From contig CM076154.1 in assembly GCA_038025085.1 (NCBI GenBank), positions 23,364,501-23,428,500 of the forward strand: 64,000 nucleotides of DNA, given 5' to 3'. The position numbers and the translations under genes were made by a program. The notes under the pieces are model-generated. The model saw only the letters and a list, made by a program, of their open reading frames with translations. It did not search any database and was not told the origin of the DNA. This DNA is from Tetragonia tetragonoides. Lineage: Eukaryota > Streptophyta > Magnoliopsida > Caryophyllales > Aizoaceae. This document shows, piece by piece, positions 1 through 9,100 of this stretch; the first letter of the stretch is position 1, and every line of letters begins with the position of its first letter.

Positions 1-61
1 GCCCGGCTATCAATAGGTGCATGTGGGGCGACTGAACAGGGCCCCAAAATTTAGGGGGCCC
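1..61 (+). repeat. hAT left terminal/subterminal inverted region (partial)
   Basis: G/C-rich end of the hAT element with AGGGCCCC (38-45) and GGGGGCCC (54-61), followed by an A-run. It pairs imperfectly with 3764-3817. The outermost few bases, including the CAG tip, appear to lie upstream of base 1. Confidence 0.6.
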
Positions 62-350
62 AAAAAAAAAAAGCCCACCCACGGTTTAAAAAAATACAAA
101 TATTCTACTAAGTACTAGTGTACTACAGAAGATACGGGAGAAAGGCCAGAAAGCAAAAAGGCAGATCGAAAGAGGAAAGTAGCAAAATTAACGCCTCACC
201 TTCGTCCCCAAATCCCCAACTTTCTTCTTCAATTTTCCACACCTCAAATGAGTCAAACCTCTGTCAATTCCAAAATTACAACGGCAAATCAATTCAATAT
301 CTCATTCAATGGCAATAATTGATCTCCTTCTTCTCTTCTTCTATCTCTCG

Positions 351-360
351 TATATATTTT
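351..360 (+). promoter_or_regulatory. candidate TATA box of the hAT transposase
   Basis: TATATATTTT lies about 150 bp upstream of the proposed leader-exon splice donor. The CT-rich tract that follows (about 386-435) resembles plant transcription starts and leaders. This rests on position and composition only. Confidence 0.35.
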
Positions 361-499
361 GTGGGTTATTAAATCATATCCAATTACTCTTCTCTTTTCT
401 TCATCTATTCTCATCTCATCTTCTTCCTCTGAAATTGGGTTTGAACTACAAATTGCAACTTGCACCACCACGAGATCCACCAATTTGCCACCTAGAAAG

Positions 500-906
500 G
501 TAAAATTCCTAATTCCTTAATTTTTCGTCTATTTTATTTGCCAATTTCGTAAATTATTTTGGTCAGTTTTTTATTTTTTTTCGTGGCTTGTCAAATTATC
601 TTAGAGTTTAGTCAGATTATTGTTTCATCTTTCATCCAAGAATTTTTTCAATTTTTTTTTTTTTTTTGATAACTTTCAAGAATTTGACAAGCCAGTATAT
701 ATTTAACTTCACCTGCAGCTTCATCCTTTTGTCTGTGTATTTAATCAAAATGATATGATCAAATTAGTTACTCCATAAGACCGTAATTTGGATCCTTGTT
801 GCCTGTAAAGTTGACTTAAGTACATAGCAAAATTTTTTTTTGACTGAAAGGAAAAAAAATGGATCAGATGGTGTTTAATTCGTAAACATCAGCCGTCAAC
901 GCCCAG
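500..906 (+). other. candidate intron in the 5' leader of the transposase transcript
   Basis: AAAG|GTAAAATT at 496-507 looks like a plant donor, and GCCCAG| at 901-906 like an acceptor. The interval is AT/T-rich, as plant introns are, and the coding ATG follows 50 bases after the acceptor. Leader introns are common in plant hAT elements. RNA evidence would be needed to confirm the splice sites. Confidence 0.35.
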
Positions 907-955
907 GTTCTTTCGCTCCTTGATTTTTCTCTATATTGCTCTAATTTTTGTGGTT

Positions 956-3544
956 ATGTCTTCTAAGTTTAGAAAGTATGATTCTGGATGTGAAAAGCGT
1001 AAAAAAAAGAAAAAAATTAAAGAGTTAACTAGGAATCAAATAGGAGCTATTGATAAGTTCTTTATCAAAGAGTCAGAAGTTCCAAATGAAAACCAAAATG
1101 GTGATGTGCCTGTAGATGTGAAGAATGTTGATGTTGGTGTGAATTTGCATATAAATGAGAATGATGTTGGTGTTGCTGATGATATTAATGTGCCTATAAA
1201 TGAGGAAAATGCTCCTAATAATGGTGATGTGCCTATTGAGATTGAGATTGAGAATGATAATATTAATGATGTGGATAATGAAAATAAAGATGCTGAGGTT
1301 AATGATAATGTTGAACCTATGGTGGATATATTTGATCCAAGGCTTTGGGATGCCCTTGATTCGAAAATGATTGATCTTTTAGTGGTAAATGAGGGTCCTA
1401 AAAGAGATATGTCTATTCAGAAAGGTCCTAGGGATAAATATTTTAGACGATTTTCTTCCACATTCTATACTAGGATTTTATCAAATGGAGAGAAGTCGGA
1501 TAGAGATTGGCTTGTCTATTCAAAGGAGCTTGGTAAAGTGTTTTGCTTTTGCTGTAAAATTTTCAAAAAAGACCTTGTAAAAGGTCAATTAATTAATGAA
1601 GGATTTGGGGACTGGTCACATATTAGCAATAGGCTAAGAGAGCATGAATCCAGCATATCGCATGTTAAGAATATGATCACTTGGTATGATTTGCGTTTAA
1701 GGCTTCAAAAGAATCAAACTATTGATAAAGTAGCTCAAATGCAACTTCGGAAAGAAAAAGAGCATTGGAAAAATGTGTTGGTAAGAATTTTTTCATTTGT
1801 TAAATATTTGGCGAAACGTAATCTTGCTTTTCGTGGTACTAATGAAAAGTTGTTTCAAGACAACATTGGGAATTTTTTGGGCTTAATTGAAATGTCAGCA
1901 GAATTTGACCTAGTTATTCGAGAGCATCTTCAACGCATTAGAAATGATGATATTCATGTTCATTATCTTGGTCATAACATTCAAAATGAGTTAATACTTT
2001 TTCTTGCTTCTACAATTAAATCTGAAATCATCAAAAAAATAAAGCATGAGAAGTATTTCTCGGTGATACTTGATTGTACTCCCGATGCTCGTCACCAAGA
2101 ACAAATGTCTTTGATATTAAGATATGTGGATGTTTCTTCAACTTGTGTTACGATTGAGGAATCTTTTTTAGGATTTTTGAATGTGAATGATACAACTGGG
2201 CAGGGACTTTTTGATGTTTTACAAAATGAACTGAAGTTGCTTGATCTAGATATAGATAATGTGCGAGGACAAAGCTGTGACAATGGGTCAAATATGAAAG
2301 GAAAACATCAAGGAGTCCAAAAAAAACTCTTAGATATAAATCCTAGAGCTTTTTATACTCCTTGTGGTGCTCATAGTCTTAACTTGATGTTATGTGATAT
2401 AGCTAATGTTTCCGGTAAGGCTAGGGGCTTTTTTGGAGTCATACAACGCATCTACACTATATTTGCAAATTCTACTAAGAGATGGCAAGTTTTGAAAGAT
2501 AATGTAATGGGGCTGACTCTTAAGCCATTGTCATCCACTCGTTGGGAAAGTCGTGTTCAGAGTGTGAAAGCTATAAGATTTCAGATTTTAGAAATAAGAG
2601 AAGCTTTACTTCAAATAGCAGAAACTGATAATGATTCCAAAATCAGAAGTGAAGCTCAATCTTTAGCAAAAAATGAGCTAGGTGACTTTGAGCTTTTGGT
2701 GTCATTAATAATTTGGTTTGAGATATTATATGCAGTGAATTTAGTAAGCAAGCATTTACAATCCAAAGATATGCTCATTGATGTTGCTCTTGAAAAAGTA
2801 AGAGGGTTGATTTTGTATTTTGAAGAATATAGACAAACTGGTTTTGATAATGCTATTAGTGCTGCTGAACAGCTTGCCCCTCAATTGGATATCAATCCAG
2901 TATTTCCTCAAAGGCGTCAAATTCGAAGGAAAAAACATTTTGATGAGAATTCAAATGATGACTCATTAGCTGAAAAATCTGCAAAGGAATTGTTTAGGAT
3001 TAATTATTTTGTATGCATTGTTGATCAAGCAATTGTTTCACTTAATAGGAGGTTTGAGCAATATCAACAATATGAAGATGTTTTTGGTTTCTTGTTTACT
3101 TCTGACAAGTTGCAATCATTGGATGATATGAGTCTAAAATCTTGTTGTAGTTGTTTAGAATCTGCACTTAAAAATCATGAACATTCTGATATCGATGCAA
3201 ACGAATTGTATTTGGAGCTAAAGTTGCTTCGGGAATGCTTGCCTGAGGAAAAGATGAGAGCATTTGATATTTTAAAACTCTTGAAACGTTTAAATTTTTT
3301 TCCTAATGCAATTGTTGCCTATAGAATATTGTTGACGGTTCCCGTGACTGTTGCATCCGCAGAAAGAAGTTTTTCCAAGTTGAAGTTGTTGAAGTCTTAT
3401 TTGCGCTCTACAATGACACAAGATAGACTTAATGGACTAGCAACGATAGCAATTGAAAATCATATTTTGGAAAGTGTTGATTGTGAAGATTTAGTCAACG
3501 ATTTTGCTTCAAGGAATGCTAGAAGGATGTCGCTATTCAAATGA
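956..3544 (+). CDS. hAT transposase with TTF-type zinc finger, DUF4371 and C-terminal dimerisation domain
   Basis: An 862-residue intronless frame begins at the first in-frame ATG (956). The frame is open upstream to 920, but that extension begins at TTG and would add only a hydrophobic run. The N terminus has a lysine-rich stretch (about residues 14-22), a plausible nuclear signal, then an acidic/Asn-rich low-complexity segment (about 37-130). A TTF-type zinc finger follows (about 160-243), with C197 and C200 and H230/H236 as likely metal ligands. The DUF4371/RNase H-like core spans about 300-520. The expected hAT catalytic residues are present: D373 in ILDCTPD, D442 in GQSCDNGSN and E803 in SAERSF. 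The family CGAH motif is at 470-473 and the STRW motif has W530. The C-terminal hAT dimerisation domain runs about 775-845. Length and domain order match plant ZMYM1-like transposases, and I see no frameshift or internal stop. The protein would act in the nucleus, binding the element's ends and cutting and joining DNA. It is the only clear gene in the window. Confidence 0.93.
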   Translation: MSSKFRKYDSGCEKRKKKKKIKELTRNQIGAIDKFFIKESEVPNENQNGDVPVDVKNVDVGVNLHINENDVGVADDINVPINEENAPNNGDVPIEIEIENDNINDVDNENKDAEVNDNVEPMVDIFDPRLWDALDSKMIDLLVVNEGPKRDMSIQKGPRDKYFRRFSSTFYTRILSNGEKSDRDWLVYSKELGKVFCFCCKIFKKDLVKGQLINEGFGDWSHISNRLREHESSISHVKNMITWYDLRLRLQKNQTIDKVAQMQLRKEKEHWKNVLVRIFSFVKYLAKRNLAFRGTNEKLFQDNIGNFLGLIEMSAEFDLVIREHLQRIRNDDIHVHYLGHNIQNELILFLASTIKSEIIKKIKHEKYFSVILDCTPDARHQEQMSLILRYVDVSSTCVTIEESFLGFLNVNDTTGQGLFDVLQNELKLLDLDIDNVRGQSCDNGSNMKGKHQGVQKKLLDINPRAFYTPCGAHSLNLMLCDIANVSGKARGFFGVIQRIYTIFANSTKRWQVLKDNVMGLTLKPLSSTRWESRVQSVKAIRFQILEIREALLQIAETDNDSKIRSEAQSLAKNELGDFELLVSLIIWFEILYAVNLVSKHLQSKDMLIDVALEKVRGLILYFEEYRQTGFDNAISAAEQLAPQLDINPVFPQRRQIRRKKHFDENSNDDSLAEKSAKELFRINYFVCIVDQAIVSLNRRFEQYQQYEDVFGFLFTSDKLQSLDDMSLKSCCSCLESALKNHEHSDIDANELYLELKLLRECLPEEKMRAFDILKLLKRLNFFPNAIVAYRILLTVPVTVASAERSFSKLKLLKSYLRSTMTQDRLNGLATIAIENHILESVDCEDLVNDFASRNARRMSLFK

Positions 3545-3763
3545 AGCTAGCTGTTTTTTAATTTAATTTTGTGGTGCAATAGTACCGACCATGTTATTAG
3601 ATTTATGCAAAATATTCTCAGCTACATTTACAGGTCTTTGTGGATGAATGTCACATTCTTTTTGAACTATATTAATGGTTTTTGACAGAAACTTTTTGTA
3701 CTTCATTTAGGCAAATGAATGTTAATTAAAGTTTATCACCGCAACTTTTTTTTGTTCTTTTTA
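3545..3763 (+). other. hAT 3' non-coding segment
   Basis: AT-rich sequence between the transposase stop and the right subterminal block. It would carry the 3' UTR. I see no canonical AATAAA and no further frame worth calling. Confidence 0.5.
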
Positions 3764-3817
3764 GGGGCCCGAGTCACACTTTTGCACAGGGCCCCTAATA
3801 TGTCGAAGACGGCCCTG
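3764..3817 (-). repeat. hAT right terminal/subterminal inverted region
   Basis: GGGGCCC (3764-3770), then CAGGGCCCC (3787-3795), ending in GGCCCTG (3811-3817). The reverse complement starts CAGGGCCGTCTTCG, a typical plant hAT tip, and mirrors the spacing of G/C blocks at the left end. It lies about 220 bp downstream of the transposase stop codon. Confidence 0.75.
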
Positions 3818-3825
3818 CTCAGACA
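3818..3825. other. putative right copy of the hAT 8-bp target-site duplication
   Basis: CTCAGACA directly follows the GGCCCTG tip. hAT insertions duplicate 8 bp. The left copy would lie upstream of this window, so the match cannot be tested here. Confidence 0.4.
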
Positions 3826-4356
3826 AATAACGTTTGGTGAGTTCTTCTTTTTACTGATTTTGTTGGTTTTTCAGCATTATTGCTCTTCTGGAATTTTGCA
3901 AGTTTTATTTGTATTTATCAATTGAGTTACAATTAATTTGCGATTGATGATGAATTTCAACCCAATTTTTGAATGTCGATACGTAGAACTGTGAATTCAG
4001 GTGGTTTTTTTTATTTTATTTATTATAATTGCTGTTTCATGAAACATTTGTATAGTACACCACAGTTCCCTTCATGTATGGTAGTTGTGTGAAGAAACTT
4101 TAGGCTTGTTATGGTTCCAATATTTTACTATTCCATTTTAGGTGAGTCTAAGTTCTGTGTTTGTTGTGTCGTGTCTTTGTTGGATTGGGTGTATATTAGT
4201 TGATGTGCGCTCTCTCCATGTCATGTTGTTCAGTTGCTTTGTTACTGCTGGTCGCTATGATTTATGTTGTGCTTTGTGCTATGCTGCTGCTGTCATAAGG
4301 CTACCTGAACTCTGATGATCATTCGTATGCCTTGTTTATGTTGTGCTCTTCTGCAG

Positions 4357-4473
4357 ATTGAGGCTGTTTTTGCAAAGCCAGATATCGTTGTTGCTTGCTG
4401 TGATGGATGATGCTGCTATTCTAGCCAGCAAAGACACTCGTTTTACACTCAACATTCAGCCAGACAATTTATG
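4357..4473 (+). other. candidate exon of an unidentified host transcript
   Basis: Preceded by CTCTTCTGCAG and followed by GTAATTCC, a well-formed plant acceptor/donor pair 117 bases apart. One frame is open across the interval and contains an ATG whose product would begin MDDAAILASKDTRF. I do not recognise a family. It could equally be an untranslated exon or chance. Confidence 0.2.
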
Positions 4474-5473
4474 GTAATTCCGTTTTCTTGAGATTTACAC
4501 TGCCAATGGAATTTCGTTTAGGTTTTCAATTAAATTTCAAATGGTTATGTGGCTATGTGCTCCTATCATTGCCAAAAACAAATTCTTTTTTATCTGTCAC
4601 AGGTTTCCCAAGTCGGTTTTGTGCCAAAGAACTTTTGAAATGATTTAACTTGTTACTAAGAATCCCACGTGTCTATGAGTTCCATTAAGTATGCCTTTTG
4701 TACATTCTGTATGGTGAATGTTGGATGCATTGCTTATCAGGTCCATTTCCAAACAACAGAGTATCTTATGAAATGGTTTAACATAAGAGGCAAAATTTTG
4801 TTTGTTATGATTTTTTTAGCGGATGATGTTAAGATACTGTGATATGATAGTGTGCTCTACTGGATAGTCAAATGTCAAAATTTTCTCTACTCATACTCTA
4901 TTTGTATGTGTAGCCTCTGAGGTAGGTAATGTGCTGGTTTGCATCTCTGTTTATTTATTTGGTTCAGAGGAGGCTTATAAACGTCTTAAGATAAGTTTCT
5001 AACACAGGTCTCGGGTTTCATTTTTGTTTATTTGGAGTGATACATCAAGTAGTCTCTCTGATGGTTTGCGCTGCAATAGTTCAAATTACTTCATACATCA
5101 AATAGGAGCTAAAAATAGTTTTATCTGCTTATAATCTCTTCCTAAATTCATTTGATTGAACTTCTTTTCGTCATATCTATGTAAGTATAGAGACACGTTG
5201 CTCCCTAGTTCCCCTTTCAATAATTAGAGATATGTGCTGGAGCAATTATGAGGATACTTTCCTTGCATACTTAGCTGCTTTGTTTGCTCTAATCTATGAG
5301 TCAGCTTGTGAGCAAAGACAACTGCAAAATGCCTCAATTGTTGCTGCTGTGAAGTGTTGCTATTGCTGCTGCACTGCTGGTTTTGTTACTTCAGATTGTC
5401 CATGTTCTGCAAAATGTTGTTCATTATGTTGTTCATTTTCTTTTCTGAGCCAAATCTGTTTTCTGATCTACAG

Positions 5474-5552
5474 GTGCCTATTGAGGGGCGTTTTAGACAA
5501 GGCAGAAACTAATACAGTATTGCTAATGTCAAGGCGATGTAGAAGCATTTAA
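5474..5552 (+). other. candidate terminal exon of an unidentified host transcript
   Basis: Preceded by TTCTGATCTACAG, an acceptor-like sequence. One frame is open to a TAA at 5550-5552, ending ETNTVLLMSRRCRSI. The next 300 bp are AT-rich and UTR-like. No family recognised, and linkage to the 4357-4473 candidate is a guess. Confidence 0.18.
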
Positions 5553-5934
5553 GAGAAGCACATAACTCAATTTTGAAGGACTGGTGTACTTTCTTGACTG
5601 CTTACACCTCTTATACTCTCAAGATCAGATAGATGAAGTCAGAGATGAATATATGGCTAAAATATGTGTTTAGATGTACTAGATATGTTTTTCTTACAGT
5701 TCAGATATGCATATTCTTTTTTATGACTTCCTGCTTATTGTTTTAGTACCTTCCTTATATGTACTAACTTTGATCTGCAACAATGATGAAACTTGTGATT
5801 TTGTATAAATTAATGGAATGAAATTTTATATGACTTTGCTGGGGTTCCAACTTTAAGCATTTGACAGGTTCACTTTTTATTGTACGGGTTTCTTCATCAG
5901 CGAAATGGAAATAAATTTTTTAATTTTTTTTTTA

Positions 5935-6185
5935 AAAAAAGCAACTCAACAATAGCGCTTATTAAAAAAGCGTTATATAAGTATTCTCAATAATAGCACT
6001 TTTTAAGAAAAAGCGCTATGTATAACGATATCTACATAGCGATTTTTCAAAAAAGCGCTATAGTTTAGAGTACATACATAGCGCTTTTTTTAGACACCGC
6101 CTTAAATAACAGCAGCCTAGATAGCGCTCAAAAGTGCTATGTATGTATCAAAATAAGCGCTATGAGAGGCAATTTCTGTTGTAGT
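5935..6185. mobile_element. one terminal end of a CACTA (En/Spm-like) transposon
   Basis: The right edge reads TTTCTGTTGTAGT (6173-6185), the reverse complement of a CACTACAACAGAAA-type tip lacking only the outermost base. Inside it are six copies of the palindrome AGCGCT (5954, 6012, 6054, 6080, 6123, 6156) in both flanking contexts (AGCGCTATG and CATAGCGCT). This subterminal repeat clustering is what CACTA transposases bind. No opposite tip or transposase is visible, so this is a solo or truncated end. The satellite begins at the very next bases, which makes 6185/6186 a genuine junction. Confidence 0.6.
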
Positions 6186-9100
6186 TAAGAGTCAGCATCC
6201 AAATGTTTTGTTTGCATTCATTTGAGTGTGAAACTACACCAATGATGTTTACAAGTACAAACAAGCCTCAACTCAAGGTTTTGAATGCATTAACGCGTTT
6301 TAAAAGGTCATACGACTAGGGTGAAAGAGATTGCGTTCTTTTGTGTTGTAAATTAAGAGAAAGCACCCAGATGCTTTTATTGCATTCATTTGAGTGAGAA
6401 ACTACACCAAGGATGTTTACAAGTACAAACAAGCTTTAACTCAACCTTTTGAATGCATTTACGCATTTTGAACGCATTTACGCGTTTTAACAGCTTTTAC
6501 GACTAGGGTGAAAGAGATTGAGTTCTTTTGTGTTGGATATTAAGAGAAAGCACCCAAATGCTTTGTTTCTATTCATTTATTGAGAAACTACACCAAGGAT
6601 GTTTACAAGTACAAACAAGCTTCAACTCAAGCTTTTGAATGCATTTACGCGTGTTAACAGCTTTTGCGACTAGGGTGAAAGAGATTGAGTTATTTTGTGT
6701 TGCACATTAAGAGAAAGCACAGAAATGCTTTGTTTGCATTCATTTAAATGTGAAACTACACCAAAAATGTTTACAAGTACAAACAAGCTTCAACTCAAAT
6801 TTTGGATGCATTTAAGCGTTTTGAATGCATTTACGCGTTTTAACAGTTCTTAAGACTATGGTGAAAGAGATTGAGTTCTTTTGTGTTTTTCATTAAGAGA
6901 AACCATCCAAATGCTTTGTTTGCATTCATTTGAGTGTGAAACTTCACCAAGGATGTTTACAAGTACAAAGAAACTTCAACTCAAGCTTTTGAATTCATTT
7001 ACGTGTTTCAAAAGCTCATACGACTATAGTGAAAGATATTGAGTTCTTTTGTGTTTTATATTAAGAGAAAGCACCCAAATGCTTTGTTTGCATTCATTTG
7101 AGTGAGAAACTAAACCAAGGATGTTTACAAGTACAACAAGGTTCAACTCAAGCTTTTGAATACATTTACGCCTGTTGAATGCATTTACGCGTTTTAACAG
7201 CTCTTACGACTAGGTTGAAAGAGATTGAGTTCTTTTGTGTTGTATATTAAGAGAAAGCACCAAAATGCTTTGTTTGCATTGATTTGGGTGTGAAACTACA
7301 GCAAAAATGTTTACAAGTACAAACAAGCTTCAACTCAAGCTTTTGGATGCATTTATGCGTTTTGAATGCATTTACGCGTTTTAACAGTTCTTACGACGAT
7401 GGTGAAAGAGATTGAGTTCTTTTGTGTTGTATATTAAGCGAAAGCACCCAAATGCTTTGTTTGCATTCATTTGCGTGTGAAACTACACCAAAAATGTTTA
7501 CAAGTACAAACAAGATTCAACTCAAGCTTTTGAATGCAGTTACGCGTTTTAAAAGCTCATACGACTAGGGTGAAAGACATTGAGTTCTTTGTGTTATATA
7601 TTAAGAGAAAGCACCCAGATGTTTTGTTTGCATTCATTTGACTGAGAAAGTACTCCAAGGATGTTTACAAGTACAAACAAGCTTCAACTCAAGCTTTTGA
7701 ATGTAGTTACGCGTTTTAAAAGCTAATACGACTAGGGTGAAAGAGATTAAGTTCTTTTGTGTTGTATATTAAGAGAAAGCAGCCAGATGCTTTGTTTGCT
7801 TTCATTTGAGTGTGAAACTACACCGAAAATGTTTACATGTACAAACAAGCTTCAAATCAAGCTTTTGGATGCATTTACGCGTTTTGAATGCATTTACGCG
7901 TTGTAACAGTTCTTACGACTATGGTCAAAGAGATTGAGTTCTTTTATGTTGTATATTAAGCGAAAGCACCAAAATGATTTGTTTGCATTTATTTGAGTGT
8001 GAAACTACATCAAGGATGATTACAAGTACAAACAAGCTTCAACTCAAGCTTTTGAATTCATTTACGCGTTTTAAAAGCTCATATGACTAGGGTGAAAGAG
8101 ATTGAGTTCTTTTCTGTTGTATATTAAGAGAAAGCACCCAAATGGTTAGTTTGCATTAATTTGAGTGAGAAACTACACCAAGGCTGTTTACAAGTACAAA
8201 CAAGCTTCAACTCAAACTTTTGAATGCATTTATGCGTTTTAACAGCTCTTACAACTTGGTGAAAGAGATTAAGTTCTTTTGTGTTGTATATTTTGAGAAA
8301 GCACCCATATCCTTTATTTGCATTCATTTGAGTGTGAAACTACACCAATGATGTTTACACGTACAACCAAGCTTCAACTCAAACTTTTGAATGTATTTAC
8401 GCATTTTAATAGCTCATACGACTAGGGTGAAAGAGATTGAGTTCTTTTGTGTTGTATATTAAGACAAAGCACCCAAATGCTTTGTTTGCATTCATTTGAG
8501 TGAGAAACTACACCAAGGATGTTTACAAGTACAAACAAGCTTCAACTCAAGCTTTTGAATGCATTTACGGATTTTGAATCCATTTGCGCGTTTTAATAGG
8601 TCTTACGACTACGGTGAAAGAGATTGAGTTCTTTTGTGTTGTATAATAAGAGAATGCACACAAATGCTTTGTTTGCATTCATTTGAGTGTGAAACTAAAC
8701 CAAAAATGTTTATAAGTGCAAACAAGATTCAACTGAAGCTTTTGAATGCAGTTACGCGTTTTTAAAGCTCATACGACTAGGGTGAAAGAGATTGAGTTCT
8801 TTTATGTTGTATATTAAGAGAAAGCACCCAAATTCTTTTTTTGCATTGATTTGAGTGAGAAACTTCACCAAGGATGTTTACAAGTACAAACAAGATTCAA
8901 CTCAAGGTTTTGAATGCATTTACTGGTTTTGAATGCATTTACGCGTTTAAACAGGACTTACGACTAGGGTGAAAGAGATTGAGTTCTTTTGTGTTGTATC
9001 TTAAGAGAAAGCACCCGAATGCTTTGTTTGCATTCATTTGAGTGTGAAACTACACCAAAAATGTTTACAAGTACAAACAAGTTTCAACACAAGCATTTGA

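Larger units (their letters stand above)
1..3817 (+). mobile_element. hAT-superfamily DNA transposon (DUF4371/TTF zinc-finger type), nearly complete, 5' tip cut by the window edge
   Basis: The element encloses one long transposase gene. Its right end reads GGCCCTG at 3811-3817; in reverse complement this is the CAGGGCC tip common in plant hAT elements. The left side has the matching G/C-rich subterminal zone (AGGGCCCC at 38-45, GGGGGCCC at 54-61). When the reverse complement of the right end is laid against the left end, TGACTCGGGCCCC aligns with TGAACAGGGCCCC at the same distance from the tips if the window starts about 3-4 bases inside the element. The left tip and left target duplication are therefore not visible. 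The 8 bp after the right tip (3818-3825, CTCAGACA) would be the target-site duplication. An alternative left tip at the internal CAGGGCCCC (37) is less likely because its flank CGACTGAA does not match CTCAGACA. The open transposase frame suggests a fairly young, possibly autonomous copy. Confidence 0.85.
3826..5934. other. low-copy flank without a convincing gene; possible decayed or non-coding host transcript
   Basis: About 2.1 kb of ordinary-looking plant intergenic or transcribed sequence between the two transposons. It has T-rich intron-like stretches, several AG/GT splice-like junctions and a 3'-UTR-like tail (about 5580-5880). It shares nothing obvious with the satellite. The longest frame (5232-5552) begins within T-rich sequence and has a cysteine-rich, unfamiliar translation; I do not call it a gene. 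The two best exon candidates are listed separately. Confidence 0.5.

Noticed and set aside
29..36. CGACTGAA as left target duplication of the hAT element
   Set aside because: It does not match CTCAGACA after the right tip, and subterminal alignment places the true left tip a few bases before the window.
118..503. Short ORFs upstream of the transposase
   Set aside because: They lie in the AT- and CT-rich leader and promoter region of the hAT element and have low-complexity translations.
920..955. Upstream extension of the transposase frame
   Set aside because: It starts with TTG, not ATG, and adds a hydrophobic run not expected in a nuclear transposase; ATG at 956 is the better start.
5232..5552. 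Cysteine-rich ORF of 106 codons in the unique flank
   Set aside because: No recognisable family, no good start context; the frame probably spans an intron-like stretch. Only its last part is kept as a weak exon candidate.
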